Assembly: GCF_013408175.1 (NCBI RefSeq)
Contig: NZ_JACBYW010000001.1
Coordinates: 124,001 to 188,000, forward strand
DNA length: 64,000 nt
Direction of reading: 5' to 3'
Source of the DNA: Actinopolyspora biskrensis
Lineage (GTDB): Bacteria; Actinomycetota; Actinomycetes; Mycobacteriales; Pseudonocardiaceae
Shown here: one piece after another, positions 1-8,831 of the stretch
Layout of the letters: each line of letters begins with the position of its first letter
Position numbering within the stretch: position 1 is the stretch's first letter
Program-made: the position numbers and the translations under genes
Notes under the pieces: generated by a model
What the model was told of the DNA's origin: nothing
What the model saw: the letters and a program-made list of their open reading frames with translations, nothing else
The model's database searches: none

Positions 1-2
1 GT

Positions 3-707
3 GCTTCGACCCCGCTGTTCTTCGCCCAGGTGATCGGCAGGTTCGTGCGTGCGCGGAAGGCGGGCGAAACGGCGAGCATCTTCCTGCCGAGCGTGCCGGT
101 GCTGCTGGACCTGGCCAGCCAGCTGGAGGCCGACCGGGACCACGTGCTCGGCAAACCGCAGCGCGAGAAGGAAGGCTGGGACGACCAGGAACTGGCCGAG
201 GCCAACCGACAGCGGGACGAGCCGGGCGAAGAGGAGCAGCCCTACACGGCGCTTGGCGCGGAGGCCGAGCTCGACCAGGTCATCTACGACGGTTCCTCGT
301 TCGGTACCGCGGCCTTCTCGACCACCGAGGAGGAGCAGGACTACCTGGGGCTGCCGGGGCTGTTGGAGCCCGATCAGGTGCGTGCGTTGTTGCAACAGCG
401 CCAGCAGCAGCAGTTGCAGGAAGTGGACAAGCGCGAACAGCAGCACAAAGCCGCGGAGTCCGCGAAATCGGCCCAGTCGGAGGGGCTGGCCGAAGAGGGG
501 GGCAAACAGCGCCCACAGAGCGTTCAGGAGCGTCTCAAGGCACTGCGCAAGGAACTCAACAGTCTGGTCGCGCTGTACCACCAACGTACGGGCAAGCCGT
601 ACGGAGTGATCCACGGCGCGCTGCGTCGCACCTGCGGGGGGCCGCCCACGGCCTCGGCGACCATCGAACAGCTGGAGGAGCGCATCGCCACGCTCCGGTC
701 CTGGTGA
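3..707 (+). CDS. C-terminal part of a superfamily II DEAD/DEAH-type helicase (5' end outside window)
   Basis: The reading frame is open from the first bases, so this is the last 234 residues of a longer gene. Residues about 4-20 carry a helicase motif VI-like stretch (FFAQVIGRFVRAR), the arginine-finger region of SF2 helicases of the type III restriction/DEAD family. The remainder is charged and rich in Gln and Glu, probably coiled coil around residues 125-165, and ends in a compact helical tail. The later in-frame GTG at 30 is an internal codon, not a start. A strong hairpin follows the stop. The substrate cannot be told from this part. The family call rests on one motif plus the length of the open frame. 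Confidence 0.75.
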   Translation, partial: ASTPLFFAQVIGRFVRARKAGETASIFLPSVPVLLDLASQLEADRDHVLGKPQREKEGWDDQELAEANRQRDEPGEEEQPYTALGAEAELDQVIYDGSSFGTAAFSTTEEEQDYLGLPGLLEPDQVRALLQQRQQQQLQEVDKREQQHKAAESAKSAQSEGLAEEGGKQRPQSVQERLKALRKELNSLVALYHQRTGKPYGVIHGALRRTCGGPPTASATIEQLEERIATLRSW

Positions 708-765
708 TCGGCTGTGGCCGACCTCGGCCCCGGGGCGGCCGTGTGCGCGACCGGGGCGGGAAAGA

Positions 766-818
766 CGAAGTGCCCGGCCGGAACCTTTTCCGACCGGGCA
801 CTTCGGCTCGCTTCCGTT
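766..818. terminator. Hairpin terminator after the helicase gene
   Basis: A perfect 12-bp inverted repeat (CGAAGTGCCCGG at 766-777 and its complement at 794-805) encloses a 16-nt loop and is followed by a T-containing tract. It lies between the helicase stop (+) and the DUF7455 stop (-), so it can serve convergent transcripts from both sides. Confidence 0.8.
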
Positions 819-947
819 TTCGGATCTTCAGAGCCCTGACCGAGGCCTTCCCGTCGTGTTGCCGACCGGAGCGGTGCTCCCGCCGCCGCGGGAGGTTCCG
901 CTCAGCGGACCACCGGCGACAACCCGAACGGAAACCCCGACGAGGTC

Positions 948-1142
948 TCAGAGGTCGATCTGTTCGTCCTCCTGCAGATCCGCCTCGATGTCACTGAGAC
1001 CGGCCTTGAATTCGCGGCCGTGATGTCCGCAGAACAGCAGCTCTCCGCCGGACTGGAGAACTGCCCTGAGCTTTGCGGCGGCCCCGCAGCGGTCACAGCG
1101 GTCGGCGGCGGTCAACTCGGGGCGGGTGAGTGTGTCAGGCAT
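948..1142 (-). CDS. DUF7455 small zinc-ribbon-like protein
   Basis: A 64-residue protein with an N-terminal CDRCG motif (about residues 16-20) and a second FCGHH motif (about 37-41), spaced as in a single zinc ribbon. It has an acidic tail ending EDEQIDL. I chose the ATG at 1142 because it gives the usual size of this actinobacterial family; the longer frame upstream reads as non-coding. The gene sits just downstream of sigA on the same strand, as in many actinomycetes. The function is unknown. A DNA-, RNA- or RNA-polymerase-associated role is only a guess from the zinc ribbon and the neighbourhood. Confidence 0.85.
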   Translation of the reverse strand: MPDTLTRPELTAADRCDRCGAAAKLRAVLQSGGELLFCGHHGREFKAGLSDIEADLQEDEQIDL

Positions 1143-1633
1143 CGGAATCTCCCTCCGTCCCGGCGTCGGGGGTACCCGACGCCTCGATCCTGCTGCAACC
1201 ACCGGTAGCCCGCTGGCGACGGGGCCGGTGTCGCAAGTTCCACTCTTACAGACACTTGGAGCCGCGTCACTGTTCCAGGTTCGATCAGCGACTTGAGTCA
1301 CTGGGAAATGCCCGGATGGCGCAGTGATCGGGAGCACAGCGTGACCATTTCCGGTTTTGAAGCTGTGACCTGCTAAAAAAGCGTTCGTTTTTCCTGTGTT
1401 CCACTCCGGTTGACTGCGGGGTCAAGGGGGAAAACGTGTTTTTCGGCATATTTTCGCCCGGTTTTCGGCGGAGGTGTTCCGCTGTGGGCGAACAGTTCCC
1501 GACCACTCATGAAGGGATGAAAACGCCGAATCAGTGATGTGTGTCACACACAATCGAGTGGTTTCCTGGCTCCGGAGCGACGCCCCCGTGGAGCGAGCCG
1601 CCTCCGGCGAACACAGGGGAACCGCATGAAAGC
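1143..1633. other. Intergenic region upstream of the DUF7455 gene, with AT-rich core
   Basis: About 490 bases with no credible gene. Positions about 1340-1480 are clearly AT-richer than the surroundings, with A6, T5 and T4 tracts and a short inverted repeat TTGAC-N6-GTCAA near 1409-1424. It should contain the promoter of the DUF7455 gene (minus strand), but I cannot place a convincing -10/-35 pair. A small RNA is possible and not demonstrated. Confidence 0.5.
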
Positions 1634-1674
1634 GCCCCGCACTCGACCGGGCTGGGGATCCGGGAGTGCGGGGC
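1634..1674 (-). terminator. Terminator of sigA
   Basis: An 11-bp perfect inverted repeat (GCCCCGCACTC at 1634-1644, complement at 1664-1674) begins about 37 bases beyond the sigA stop on the minus strand. It runs into a short T-containing tract, consistent with an intrinsic terminator. Confidence 0.75.
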
Positions 1675-1710
1675 GTGGCACGGCAGCCCGAGAGGCTGCC
1701 GGCCGGTCCG

Positions 1711-3159
1711 TCAGTCCAAGTAGTCGCGCAACACCTGCGAACGCGAGGGGTGCCGCAGCTTCGACATGGTCTTGGACTCGATCTGTCGAATACGCTCCCG
1801 CGTGACGCCGTAGACCTGTCCGATCTCGTCCAGCGTCCGAGGCTGTCCGTCGGTGAGTCCGAAGCGCAACCGGACGACGCCGGCCTCGCGTTCCGACAGG
1901 GTCTGCAACACCGACTGCAACTGGTCCTGCAGGAGAGTGAACGAGACGGCGTCGACCGCGACCACGGCCTCGGAGTCCTCGATGAAGTCCCCGAGCTGGC
2001 TGTCGCCCTCGTCGCCGATGGTCTGGTCGAGCGAGATGGGCTCCCTGGCGTACTGCTGGATCTCCAGCACCTTCTCCGGGGAAATGTCCATCTCCTTGGC
2101 CAACTCCTCCGGAGTCGGCTCCCGTCCCAGATCCTGCAGGAGCTCACGCTGGATCCGGCCGAGCTTGTTGATCACCTCCACCATGTGGACCGGGATCCGG
2201 ATGGTGCGGGCCTGGTCGGCCATGGCGCGGGTGATGGCCTGGCGGATCCACCAGGTGGCGTAGGTGGAGAACTTGTAGCCCTTGGTGTAGTCGAACTTCT
2301 CCACCGCGCGGATCAGGCCGAGGTTGCCCTCCTGGATGAGATCGAGGAAGGCCATACCGCGTCCGGTGTAGCGCTTGGCGAGGCTGACCACCAACCGGAG
2401 GTTGGCCTCAAGCAGGTGGCTCTTCGCGCGTTCACCGTCTCGCACGATCCAGCGAAGGTCCCTGCGGAGCTGAAGCGGGGGCATCTCGCCTGCTTCTTCG
2501 GCCTGCCGTAGCCGTTCCGCCGCGTAGAGGCCGGCCTCGATGCGCTTGGCCAGCTCTACCTCTTCCTCGGCGTTGAGCAGAGCGACCTTGCCGATCTGCT
2601 TCAGGTAGGCACGGACCGAGTCCGCCGAAGCCGTCAGCTCGGCGTCCTTGCGCGCCTGCTTGAGCGCCTCGGACTCCTCCTCGTCCCAGACGAAGTCGGG
2701 GTCGGTCTTGCCTTCCTCGTCCTCGACGACCTCCGGCTCTTCGGGGATGTCCACCTCGATGTCGTCGAGGTCGCCGATGTTCGCCGAGGTGAGGTCCGTC
2801 TCGATCGGTTCGTCAATGCCCATGTTGTCGGCATTGGCCTGGTCGGAAGTCGAGTCGGCGCTCGAATCGGAGGCACTTTTGTCCGAGGTCGACTTCGTGC
2901 CCTTCTTGGCCGTCGACTTGGAAGTGCTCTTGCGGCTGGTCGACTTGGTTCCGCTCGACTTGGTTCCGCTCGACTTGGTCGCGGTGGAGCCCTTGGACGT
3001 CTTCTTTCCGGAGGACGAGGATTTTTTCGGCTCGTCGGTTTCGGACCCGGAAACCGCCTCGGTCGTCGAAGCGGTGTTCGTCTCACTGGGCTCGGACCGG
3101 ACCCCGCCTGATGCTGCAGCGGAGCCGGAGCGTCGGGTTGCGGTTTCTGCGGCTGCCAC
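1711..3159 (-). CDS. sigA: Principal RNA polymerase sigma factor (RpoD/HrdB/SigA type)
   Basis: Primary sigma-70 factor directing RNA polymerase to housekeeping promoters. From the GTG at 3159 the protein has 482 residues. The first ~170 are a low-complexity Ser/Thr/Lys-rich tract followed by an acidic stretch. Region 1.2 begins near [13 protein letters not shown]. Region 2 contains [17 protein letters not shown] (core -10 recognition), and the C-terminus carries the region 4 helix-turn-helix [14 protein letters not shown] prefer 3159 to the longer ATG at 3294: AAAGGG lies 6 bases before the GTG, the protein then begins (V/M)AAAETATRR as I recall for relatives, and a promoter-like TACAAT sits at the longer start. 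The neighbours are ppgK, suhB and cei, as in mycobacteria. Confidence 0.97.
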   Translation of the reverse strand: MAAAETATRRSGSAAASGGVRSEPSETNTASTTEAVSGSETDEPKKSSSSGKKTSKGSTATKSSGTKSSGTKSTSRKSTSKSTAKKGTKSTSDKSASDSSADSTSDQANADNMGIDEPIETDLTSANIGDLDDIEVDIPEEPEVVEDEEGKTDPDFVWDEEESEALKQARKDAELTASADSVRAYLKQIGKVALLNAEEEVELAKRIEAGLYAAERLRQAEEAGEMPPLQLRRDLRWIVRDGERAKSHLLEANLRLVVSLAKRYTGRGMAFLDLIQEGNLGLIRAVEKFDYTKGYKFSTYATWWIRQAITRAMADQARTIRIPVHMVEVINKLGRIQRELLQDLGREPTPEELAKEMDISPEKVLEIQQYAREPISLDQTIGDEGDSQLGDFIEDSEAVVAVDAVSFTLLQDQLQSVLQTLSEREAGVVRLRFGLTDGQPRTLDEIGQVYGVTRERIRQIESKTMSKLRHPSRSQVLRDYLD

Positions 3160-3292
3160 GTACGCCCTTTCGCGACGGTCTGCCAGGGCTGGCCGGGGGC
3201 GCGAAACCTCGGCCGCCAGGGGTCGGGGACAACCCACCGTTCGAGCCCTACGAGGCGTGCCGGAAGGCCGTGAATTCGGTGGGACGTGTTCC

Positions 3293-3298
3293 ATTGTA
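3293..3298 (-). promoter_or_regulatory. Candidate -10 element for sigA
   Basis: On the minus strand the sequence reads TACAAT about 135 bases before the preferred sigA start, a good match to the actinobacterial TAnnnT -10 box. No clear -35 hexamer is seen at the right distance. It is offered as the best candidate in the 335-base gap between sigA and the ppgK stop, which otherwise holds nothing I recognise. Confidence 0.35.
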
Positions 3299-3494
3299 AC
3301 TGCGTCAGGTGAGTGCGGTTCCGCTGCAAGGCTGATCAGAGCACGATGTCACGTATTCGTGATGCTCCGGCCGTTCGAATCCGCCCTCATCCGACCTCAC
3401 GCCGCAGCCCTCGAACCGCTGTTGCCACCCGAACGGGGCGGGCTCAACATCGTGATTCGAACGATGCGGCGCCTGTTTCTCGTCGCAGCCGATA

Positions 3495-4250
3495 CTACGC
3501 GTTTTGCGCAGCGGCTGACGCGGCTCCGACTATACCCGCGTCGTTCTTCAGGTCGGCTGCCACGATCGGAGTACGGGTTTGCAGCAGGGGGAGCCACTTG
3601 TGCGCCTTCTTGCTCACGCCGCCGCCCGCGATGATCAGGTCCGGCCACAGGAACTTCTCCAGTGTCTGGATGTACCTGCTCACCCGTGGGGCCCACTCCT
3701 CGTAGCTGAGCTCGAGGTTGTCCTTCACGGAAGCGGCGGCCTCCTCCTCGGCGTCCCGGCCGGCCACCTCGATGTGCCCGAACTCGGTGTTGGGGACGAG
3801 CCGCCCGTTCAGGAACGTGGAACTCCCGATGCCGGTGCCGAAGGTGAGCACCACCACGAGCCCGCTCCGGTCCGCGCCTGCTCCGAAACGCATCTCGGCT
3901 ATCCCTGCCGCGTCGGCATCGTTGAGCATTACGATCTGCTCGCGTGCTCGACCGAGCCGCTTGGCGAACAGTCCTTGCGCGTCTGTATCGATCCAGTCCT
4001 CATCGATATTGGCCGCCGTCATGGCGGTGCCGCTCTTGATCACGCACGGCAGAGTGATGCCGACCGGTCCTTCCCAGCCGAACTTGCCGACGATCTCGGC
4101 CACCGCGTCGGCCACCGATTCGGGGGTGGACGGCTGTGGGGTGGAGATGCGCAGTCGATCGTCGGCCAGAACTCCGCCTTCGACGTCGACGGGGCACCCC
4201 TTGATGCCGGAACCGCCGACGTCCACGCCGAAACCACGGGCAGTGCCCAT
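3495..4250 (-). CDS. ppgK: Polyphosphate glucokinase (ROK family)
   Basis: Phosphorylates glucose with polyphosphate (and usually also ATP) to give glucose 6-phosphate in the cytoplasm. The protein has 251 residues, normal for the family. The N-terminal phosphate-binding loop DVGGSGIKG is at about residues 10-18. The catalytic Asp lies in NDADAAGIAE near residue 110, and FGTGIGSS follows near 137. Start ATG at 4250. It is divergent from suhB and downstream of the sigA region, exactly as in Mycobacterium (sigA-ppgK-suhB). The ROK zinc-binding CxCGxxGC motif is absent, which is normal for PpgK. Confidence 0.95.
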   Translation of the reverse strand: MGTARGFGVDVGGSGIKGCPVDVEGGVLADDRLRISTPQPSTPESVADAVAEIVGKFGWEGPVGITLPCVIKSGTAMTAANIDEDWIDTDAQGLFAKRLGRAREQIVMLNDADAAGIAEMRFGAGADRSGLVVVLTFGTGIGSSTFLNGRLVPNTEFGHIEVAGRDAEEEAAASVKDNLELSYEEWAPRVSRYIQTLEKFLWPDLIIAGGGVSKKAHKWLPLLQTRTPIVAADLKNDAGIVGAASAAAQNA

Positions 4251-4325
4251 GCCTGATCCTTCCTATTCGATTCAGGACGAGGTGTGCAGACCTTAACCGC
4301 GCCGTGTTGCGATGTGAACGTGGGT

Positions 4326-5144
4326 TTGACACACGAGTATGACGCCCAGCGTTTACGCGGCATCTCCGTGCAGGTCGCGAAAGAGGCCGCGGAGCTCGCG
4401 GAGACGATGCGAAACGAAGTGGTCACCGAGGGTGCCGTCGACACGAAGAGTACCGAGACCGACGTGGTGACCGCTGCGGACCGCGCCGTCGAACGGCTGA
4501 TCCGCGACCGGCTCGCCGAACTGCGTCCCGAGGACCCGGTCCTCGGTGAGGAAGGGGGCGGTGCCATCGACCAGGAAGGACTGCGCTGGGTGGTCGACCC
4601 GATCGACGGGACCGTGAACTATCTCTACGGCCATCCGAACTACGCGGTCTCCATCGCTGTTCAGCTCAACGGTGCCTCCCTGGCCGGAGCGGTGGTGGAA
4701 CCCCGCTCGGGGCGGGCCTGGAGTGCCGCCAGTGGGCACGGGGCCGATCTGGACGGCCGCCCTCTCGAGGTGTCGGCCGCGCGAAGGCTCGATCTCTCGC
4801 TGATCGGGACCGGCTTCAACTACCTGCCGGAGCGGCGCGGCAGGCAGGCCGCGGTGCTGGCCGAACTGCTGAGTGAGATTCGTGACATTCGGCGCGGTGG
4901 TGCCGCCTCGCTCGACCTCTGCGCGGTCGCGGCGGGCTGGACGGACGGCTACTACGAGCACGGACTGTCCCGCTGGGACTGGGCGGCGGGGAGCCTGATC
5001 GCGGCCGAGGCCGGAGCCCGCACGCGGCTGCCTGCGGGAGGGTCCACGGACGGCCTCGGCGACGAGGCCGTCCTGTGCGTGACCCCGGGGATAGCCGACG
5101 CGCTCACCCGCGCCCTCCTGGAGAGGAGAGCGGGAACGATCTGA
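4326..5144 (+). CDS. suhB: Inositol-1-monophosphatase family protein SuhB
   Basis: Mg2+-dependent phosphatase that dephosphorylates inositol 1-phosphate and related sugar phosphates; in actinobacteria it feeds the inositol pool. The metal-binding motifs are complete: GEEGG (Glu of the first site), DPIDGTVNYLYG (DPxDGT) and WDWAAGSLIAAEAG (WDxAAG). I place the start at TTG 4326, which gives an N-terminus like mycobacterial SuhB (about 272 residues). GTG codons at 4284, 4314 and 4320 are in frame and cannot be excluded; 4284 would leave only 33 bases to the divergent ppgK start. Confidence 0.88.
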   Translation: MTHEYDAQRLRGISVQVAKEAAELAETMRNEVVTEGAVDTKSTETDVVTAADRAVERLIRDRLAELRPEDPVLGEEGGGAIDQEGLRWVVDPIDGTVNYLYGHPNYAVSIAVQLNGASLAGAVVEPRSGRAWSAASGHGADLDGRPLEVSAARRLDLSLIGTGFNYLPERRGRQAAVLAELLSEIRDIRRGGAASLDLCAVAAGWTDGYYEHGLSRWDWAAGSLIAAEAGARTRLPAGGSTDGLGDEAVLCVTPGIADALTRALLERRAGTI

Positions 5145-5300
5145 CTCGGAGGGTCGGCGGCTCGGTTCGCTCGGCGGTGCCGGCTGCGCGGGTGGAGGGG
5201 AGCGGGTGCGTCGCTTCCTCCGGAAGGATCCTGCCGGTCCGGTTCGCCCGGGTGGTCGTCCGGCGGATCCCCGGTCGGGGCCCGTGCGCCGAACGAACCG

Positions 5301-5336
5301 CTCCGGTGCGGGGCCTCCGGTGCGGGGCCTCCGGTG
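5301..5336. repeat. Short tandem repeat, 14-bp unit
   Basis: The 14-bp unit CTCCGGTGCGGGGC occurs twice in tandem, followed by 8 bases of a third copy, just beyond the cei stop. It lies in the 193-base gap between the convergent suhB and cei genes. No function is apparent; it is a minor replication-slippage site. Confidence 0.7.
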
Positions 5337-5337
5337 T

Positions 5338-6051
5338 TCAGCAGTGCACGTCGCGAGCGGCGCTGAGCAGTTTCGGGTCGAGCCCGGGGTCGGAGGCCTG
5401 CGGTTGGTCCCCGGTCTGCCCCCTGTTCTGCTTGGCCCAGTTCTTCAGCTGCTGCAGTGCCCGGTGCCCCTGCTGGGTGGCCTTGACCCCGTCGAAGTCG
5501 GAGCCGAGGGCGAGGTCGACCCTGGCGTCGGAACGCTGGTCCCTGACCAGCTGGGCGCACGGTGCGATCAGGCTCAGGGTGCGCGCGGCTCCCGCACCGG
5601 CCTCCCCGTAGCGGATCTGGGCGTGGCACTTCAGGTTCATCTCGGTGTAAACGGGGTCGTTCGAGGGGGAGCCGCCCTGCCCGAAACCGAGGTTGGTCAG
5701 CTCCTCGCTGACCAGGCTGGCCTGGTTCACCTCGCCGTTGGCGTTGAGCACCCGCACCGAGACGTCCTGCGGGGGTACCGGAGTGGTCTCGTTCAGGGCG
5801 CTCCTGGACAACATCGTCCCGGCGGCCGTCTCGGTCGGCGGCTTGCCCGGACGTGCCTCCGAGGTCCCCGGCTCGGCGCCGGGCACGTTGCACCGGGTCG
5901 CCATCTCGACCGATTCGGTCGACTCGAACACTCTCGTCCAGACGAACCCGGACAGCACGACGAGCACCGCGAGCAGAATCAGTGCGGGCAACGGGCGGCG
6001 GCGCCGGTACCGCGGACCCCGCGGCCCTTGTCCTGTGCTCGCGGTGGACAC
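5338..6051 (-). CDS. cei: Envelope integrity protein Cei (LytR C-terminal domain)
   Basis: Single-pass membrane protein of 237 residues. There is a basic N-terminus (RGPRYRRRR), a transmembrane helix at about residues 22-40 (PALILLAVLVVLSGFVW), then an extracytoplasmic part with a LytR_C-type domain starting near VSVRVLNANGEVNQASLVSEEL and ending in Cys. In Mycobacterium the homologue (Rv2700) lies in the same place between suhB and a DUF4193 gene and is needed for envelope integrity. A direct enzymatic activity is not known. Start ATG at 6051. The call rests on synteny plus topology. Confidence 0.85.
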   Translation of the reverse strand: MSTASTGQGPRGPRYRRRRPLPALILLAVLVVLSGFVWTRVFESTESVEMATRCNVPGAEPGTSEARPGKPPTETAAGTMLSRSALNETTPVPPQDVSVRVLNANGEVNQASLVSEELTNLGFGQGGSPSNDPVYTEMNLKCHAQIRYGEAGAGAARTLSLIAPCAQLVRDQRSDARVDLALGSDFDGVKATQQGHRALQQLKNWAKQNRGQTGDQPQASDPGLDPKLLSAARDVHC

Positions 6052-6567
6052 GTTCTGCCAACCTCCCTGGTCGAGCCTTCGCCTTGCCGGTGAGTTCGCC
6101 GGTCCGGATCTTCGCCGAACCGTCCTCTGTCGGTCAGCTTAAGTGCTGTCCCGTTTCGGTGCGGCATCGTGCGGGTGGTCGTGTCGAAGTTGTTGTGCGG
6201 AATACCCCGGTTCGCCGCCGGGCTCGTCCGAACGTGCGATCACGCCCCCACGATGGTGCCCTTCGGGCATCGGAGTCACGAATGTCCCGAGGATGCCACG
6301 TTGTAAGCGAGATCACCCGGCGCTCGGCCCGGCGAGTGCAGTACAAACCACACCTGTGGGTGACCCGGTACGTGTTCCGCGGCGTCATGAGCTACCCTTC
6401 CGGCGCTCCACGCTGTGTCAACGGAGGTAGTCGCTCGTTTCGGGGGAACTTGGAGCGCAGGTAAGACGAGACCTCCGCCACTCGAGTGTGCGGGCACAAA
6501 ACGGGGCCCTGGATCGTTGACCAGCGGCACACCATTGCAAGTCTCCACAATGCAGGGGTGAAAGGAA
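6052..6567. other. Divergent regulatory region between cei and the DUF4193 gene
   Basis: 516 bases with no supported gene. It must hold the promoters of cei (-) and the DUF4193 gene (+). I could not assign reliable -10/-35 boxes. The short frames across it have no family features. Confidence 0.5.
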
Positions 6568-6870
6568 ATGGCGACCGACTACGACGCTCCGCGCCGTAAC
6601 GAGAGCGAAGACCTGCCGGAGGATTCGCTGGAAGAGCTCAAGGCCAAGCGCAACGACGCGCAGTCCGGGTCCGTGGACACCGACGAAGGCGAGATGGCCG
6701 ACAATTTCGAGTTGCCGGGAGCCGACCTCTCCGGCGAGGAGATGACGGTCAAGGTGCTGCCGAAGCAGGCCGACGAGTTCACTTGCTCCAGCTGCTTCCT
6801 GGTGCACCACCGCAACCGGTTGGCCGAGGAGCGCAACGGAAAGTACGTGTGCCGCGATTGCGCGGCCTGA
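6568..6870 (+). CDS. DUF4193 small protein with C-terminal zinc-ribbon cysteines
   Basis: A 100-residue acidic protein. The N-terminus (MATDYDAPRRNESEDLPED) and the C-terminal FTCSSCFLVHHRNRL...YVCRDCAA are hallmarks of the actinobacterial DUF4193 family. The two CxxC pairs (about residues 72-75 and 95-98) probably bind zinc. AAAGGA lies just before the ATG. A hairpin terminator follows within 25 bases. The function is unknown; its close relatives always lie near sigA and dut. Confidence 0.9.
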   Translation: MATDYDAPRRNESEDLPEDSLEELKAKRNDAQSGSVDTDEGEMADNFELPGADLSGEEMTVKVLPKQADEFTCSSCFLVHHRNRLAEERNGKYVCRDCAA

Positions 6871-6893
6871 GCCGCCTGTTCACGGAGGTTTGA

Positions 6894-6937
6894 AGCGGAC
6901 TGGATATGAGCGGGAGCATGCGCATGTCCAGTCCGCT
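6894..6937. terminator. Bidirectional terminator between DUF4193 and DUF3093 genes
   Basis: A perfect 11-bp stem (AGCGGACTGGA at 6894-6904 with TCCAGTCCGCT at 6927-6937) and 22-nt loop lie between two convergent genes. Confidence 0.8.
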
Positions 6938-6990
6938 GTTCTCGGGACGATCTTCGGGAACGGGGATCCGGGGGCGCGGGACCTCCGGGC

Positions 6991-7497
6991 TCACTCCGTG
7001 TTCAGCTCGGCGGCCAGTCGTTCGGGGTGGCGGGTGCTGATCACCCAGTAGGGTGTCGGATCCTCGGGGTCCTCCAGCCAGATCCGTACGGCTGTCGGCG
7101 CCCACGGGCGGTGGACCAGAAAAGCTGCCGGGTCGAGCTCGGGACCGAGGGCACGTCGCTTGCGCTCGCGCGGGATCACCTCGACCTCGGACACGAAGCG
7201 CAGCGGCAGCCGTGCGTCGCCGACCACGAGCTCCTCGTCGGTGACGAGTATGCGCAGCCTGCTCAGCAGTACGGGCAGCGCGAGCGAGAGCGGGATCAGC
7301 ACCACGTAGGGAAGCCAGGCGCGAAGACCCGGATGGCCCATGTGCACTTCGGCCGCGAGCAGGGTCGCCGCGACGAGGGGCAGGGGCCAGCTCCACCACG
7401 AGGCGTGCACCCGTTCCCGGTAGCGGAAGTGTCCGCGCCTCTTCGACGTCTCGGACGGCGAGCCGTCCACGGGCCCCGCTTCTGAACTTTCCGACAC
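6991..7497 (-). CDS. DUF3093 integral membrane protein
   Basis: A 168-residue protein with two adjacent transmembrane helices (about residues 33-52 and 58-78, [18 protein letters not shown] and [18 protein letters not shown]). A cytosolic or extracytoplasmic beta-rich domain follows, ending [19 protein letters not shown], which is typical of DUF3093. Start GTG at 7497 with CTGGGGA just upstream. Longer in-frame extensions read into the antisense of dut and are not believable. The gene is divergent from dut with only 24 bases between the two starts. Function unknown. Confidence 0.88.
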   Translation of the reverse strand: MSESSEAGPVDGSPSETSKRRGHFRYRERVHASWWSWPLPLVAATLLAAEVHMGHPGLRAWLPYVVLIPLSLALPVLLSRLRILVTDEELVVGDARLPLRFVSEVEVIPRERKRRALGPELDPAAFLVHRPWAPTAVRIWLEDPEDPTPYWVISTRHPERLAAELNTE

Positions 7498-7507
7498 GTC
7501 CCCAGGG

Positions 7508-7513
7508 TAGTCT
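7508..7513 (+). promoter_or_regulatory. -10 element for leaderless dut transcript
   Basis: TAGTCT ends 8 bases before the GTG at 7522, so the expected transcription start is the start codon itself. There is no Shine-Dalgarno sequence at a usable distance from this GTG. This is the classic actinobacterial leaderless arrangement. Confidence 0.55.
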
Positions 7514-7521
7514 TGTCCCTC

Positions 7522-8028
7522 GTGCCAAGCGTGAAGGTCCTGCTGACTCGTACCGATTCCGAAGTGCCGATACCGTCCTACGCGCGAACGGGGGACGCGG
7601 GGGCCGACCTCGTCACGACCGAGGACCTCGAACTGCGCCCCGGGGAACGTGCCGTGGTCGGTACCGGGGTGGCGATAGCTCTGCCCGCGGGCTACGCGGG
7701 GTTCGTGCACCCGCGTTCCGGGCTGGCGGCCAGATCGGGACTCGGCGTGGTGAACGCGCCGGGAACGATCGACGCGGGCTATCGTGGGGAGATCAAGGTG
7801 TGTCTGATCAATCACGATCCGGAGCAGAGGTTGAATCTGCTGCGTGGGGACCGAATAGCCCAGTTGGTGATACAGCGTGTCGAGCAGGCCGCTTTCGAAG
7901 AAGTCGCCCAACTGCCAGAGTCCGTGCGTGGCACCGGCGGATATGGTTCGACCGGAGGCCACGGGGCGTTGATGGATTCGATCGACGCCGGGACCGTGGG
8001 CAACACGACCGGTAGTACGGAGGTCTGA
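7522..8028 (+). CDS. dut: Deoxyuridine 5'-triphosphate nucleotidohydrolase (dUTPase)
   Basis: Hydrolyses dUTP to dUMP and pyrophosphate, supplying dTMP synthesis and keeping uracil out of DNA. Trimeric dUTPase motifs are present in order: [10 protein letters not shown] (motif 1), [11 protein letters not shown] (motif 2), [20 protein letters not shown] (motif 3), RGDRIAQLV (motif 4) and the C-terminal glycine-rich [12 protein letters not shown] (motif 5). 168 residues from GTG 7522. A TTG at 7513 is in frame but overlaps the likely -10 box. The DUF3710 gene starts 4 bases after its stop, so the two are co-transcribed. Confidence 0.96.
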   Translation: MPSVKVLLTRTDSEVPIPSYARTGDAGADLVTTEDLELRPGERAVVGTGVAIALPAGYAGFVHPRSGLAARSGLGVVNAPGTIDAGYRGEIKVCLINHDPEQRLNLLRGDRIAQLVIQRVEQAAFEEVAQLPESVRGTGGYGSTGGHGALMDSIDAGTVGNTTGSTEV

Positions 8029-8032
8029 GGGG

Positions 8033-8671
8033 ATGTTCGGATGGCGCCGTCGCGGCGGGCGGAACGACCGGGTGGACGACGATTCCGGATTCGGCGACGA
8101 ACACCGTGGGCAGGATGAGTCCGACGTCGAGGGCGGCCCGTACGACAGCCAGGAAGCCCCGGACGACGAGATCGAGCGGCTGGACCTCGGGTCCGTGCGG
8201 TTGCCCGTTCCGGAGAACAGTCAGCTGCAGGTGGAGATCGACCCGGAGGGGCCGGTGCGGGCGGTCCACTTGCTCACGCCCTCGGGAAGGCTGACCGTGA
8301 GCGCTTTCGCAGCCCCACGAACAGGTGATCTTTGGCAGGAGGTCCGCCAGGAACTGGTGGAGCAGCTGCGTTCCGACGGGGCGACCGTGCGTTTCGAGGA
8401 CGGGGGCTGGGACACCGAACTGGTCGCCGAGACCGCGAAGACCTCGTTGCGTTTCGTGGGCGTGGACGGGCCGCGCTGGTTGCTGCGCGGTGTGGCGGCG
8501 AGTCCAGCCGCCGATCTCGACGCCTGCACGAAGCTGCTCTACGCGGTGATCGACGAAACCGTGGTGGACCGTGGCTCGGAGCCGATGCCGGTGCGCACTC
8601 CGCTGCCGATCGAACTGCCCCAGGAGATCGCCGCGCACATTCAACAACAGCAGGAACAGGCGCAGGCCTGA
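8033..8671 (+). CDS. DUF3710 protein
   Basis: 212 residues. The N-terminus is basic then strongly acidic (MFGWRRRGGRNDRVDDDSG). The body has the DUF3710 pattern, including RLDLGSVRLPVP near residue 45 and GPRWLLRGV near residue 145, and a Gln-rich end. GAGGGG lies directly upstream of the ATG. It is always next to dut in actinobacteria, suggesting a shared transcript, but no activity is known. Confidence 0.9.
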   Translation: MFGWRRRGGRNDRVDDDSGFGDEHRGQDESDVEGGPYDSQEAPDDEIERLDLGSVRLPVPENSQLQVEIDPEGPVRAVHLLTPSGRLTVSAFAAPRTGDLWQEVRQELVEQLRSDGATVRFEDGGWDTELVAETAKTSLRFVGVDGPRWLLRGVAASPAADLDACTKLLYAVIDETVVDRGSEPMPVRTPLPIELPQEIAAHIQQQQEQAQA

Positions 8672-8766
8672 TGCGCGTTATCCCGTTGGGTGGCCCCGTG
8701 CCGGCCTTCCGACAGGAGAACGTGGTCGTTTTCCGTCGGCCCGGAGACGCGGGAATCGGACACGGC

Positions 8767-8772
8767 TAGGCT
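8767..8772 (+). promoter_or_regulatory. Candidate -10 box upstream of the OB-fold gene
   Basis: TAGGCT lies about 60 bases before the ATG at 8832, in the 160-base gap after the DUF3710 gene. It is a good -10 match without a clear -35. Confidence 0.35.
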
Positions 8773-8831
8773 GTAATCGCACGGGTGTAACCTGCACGGG
8801 TCGCGAGGCCCACTGCGCACGGGAGCGCGAG

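Noticed and set aside
3160-3294. The longer N-terminus of SigA starting at ATG 3294
   Set aside because: AAAGGG precedes the GTG at 3159, and a -10-like TACAAT overlaps the longer start.
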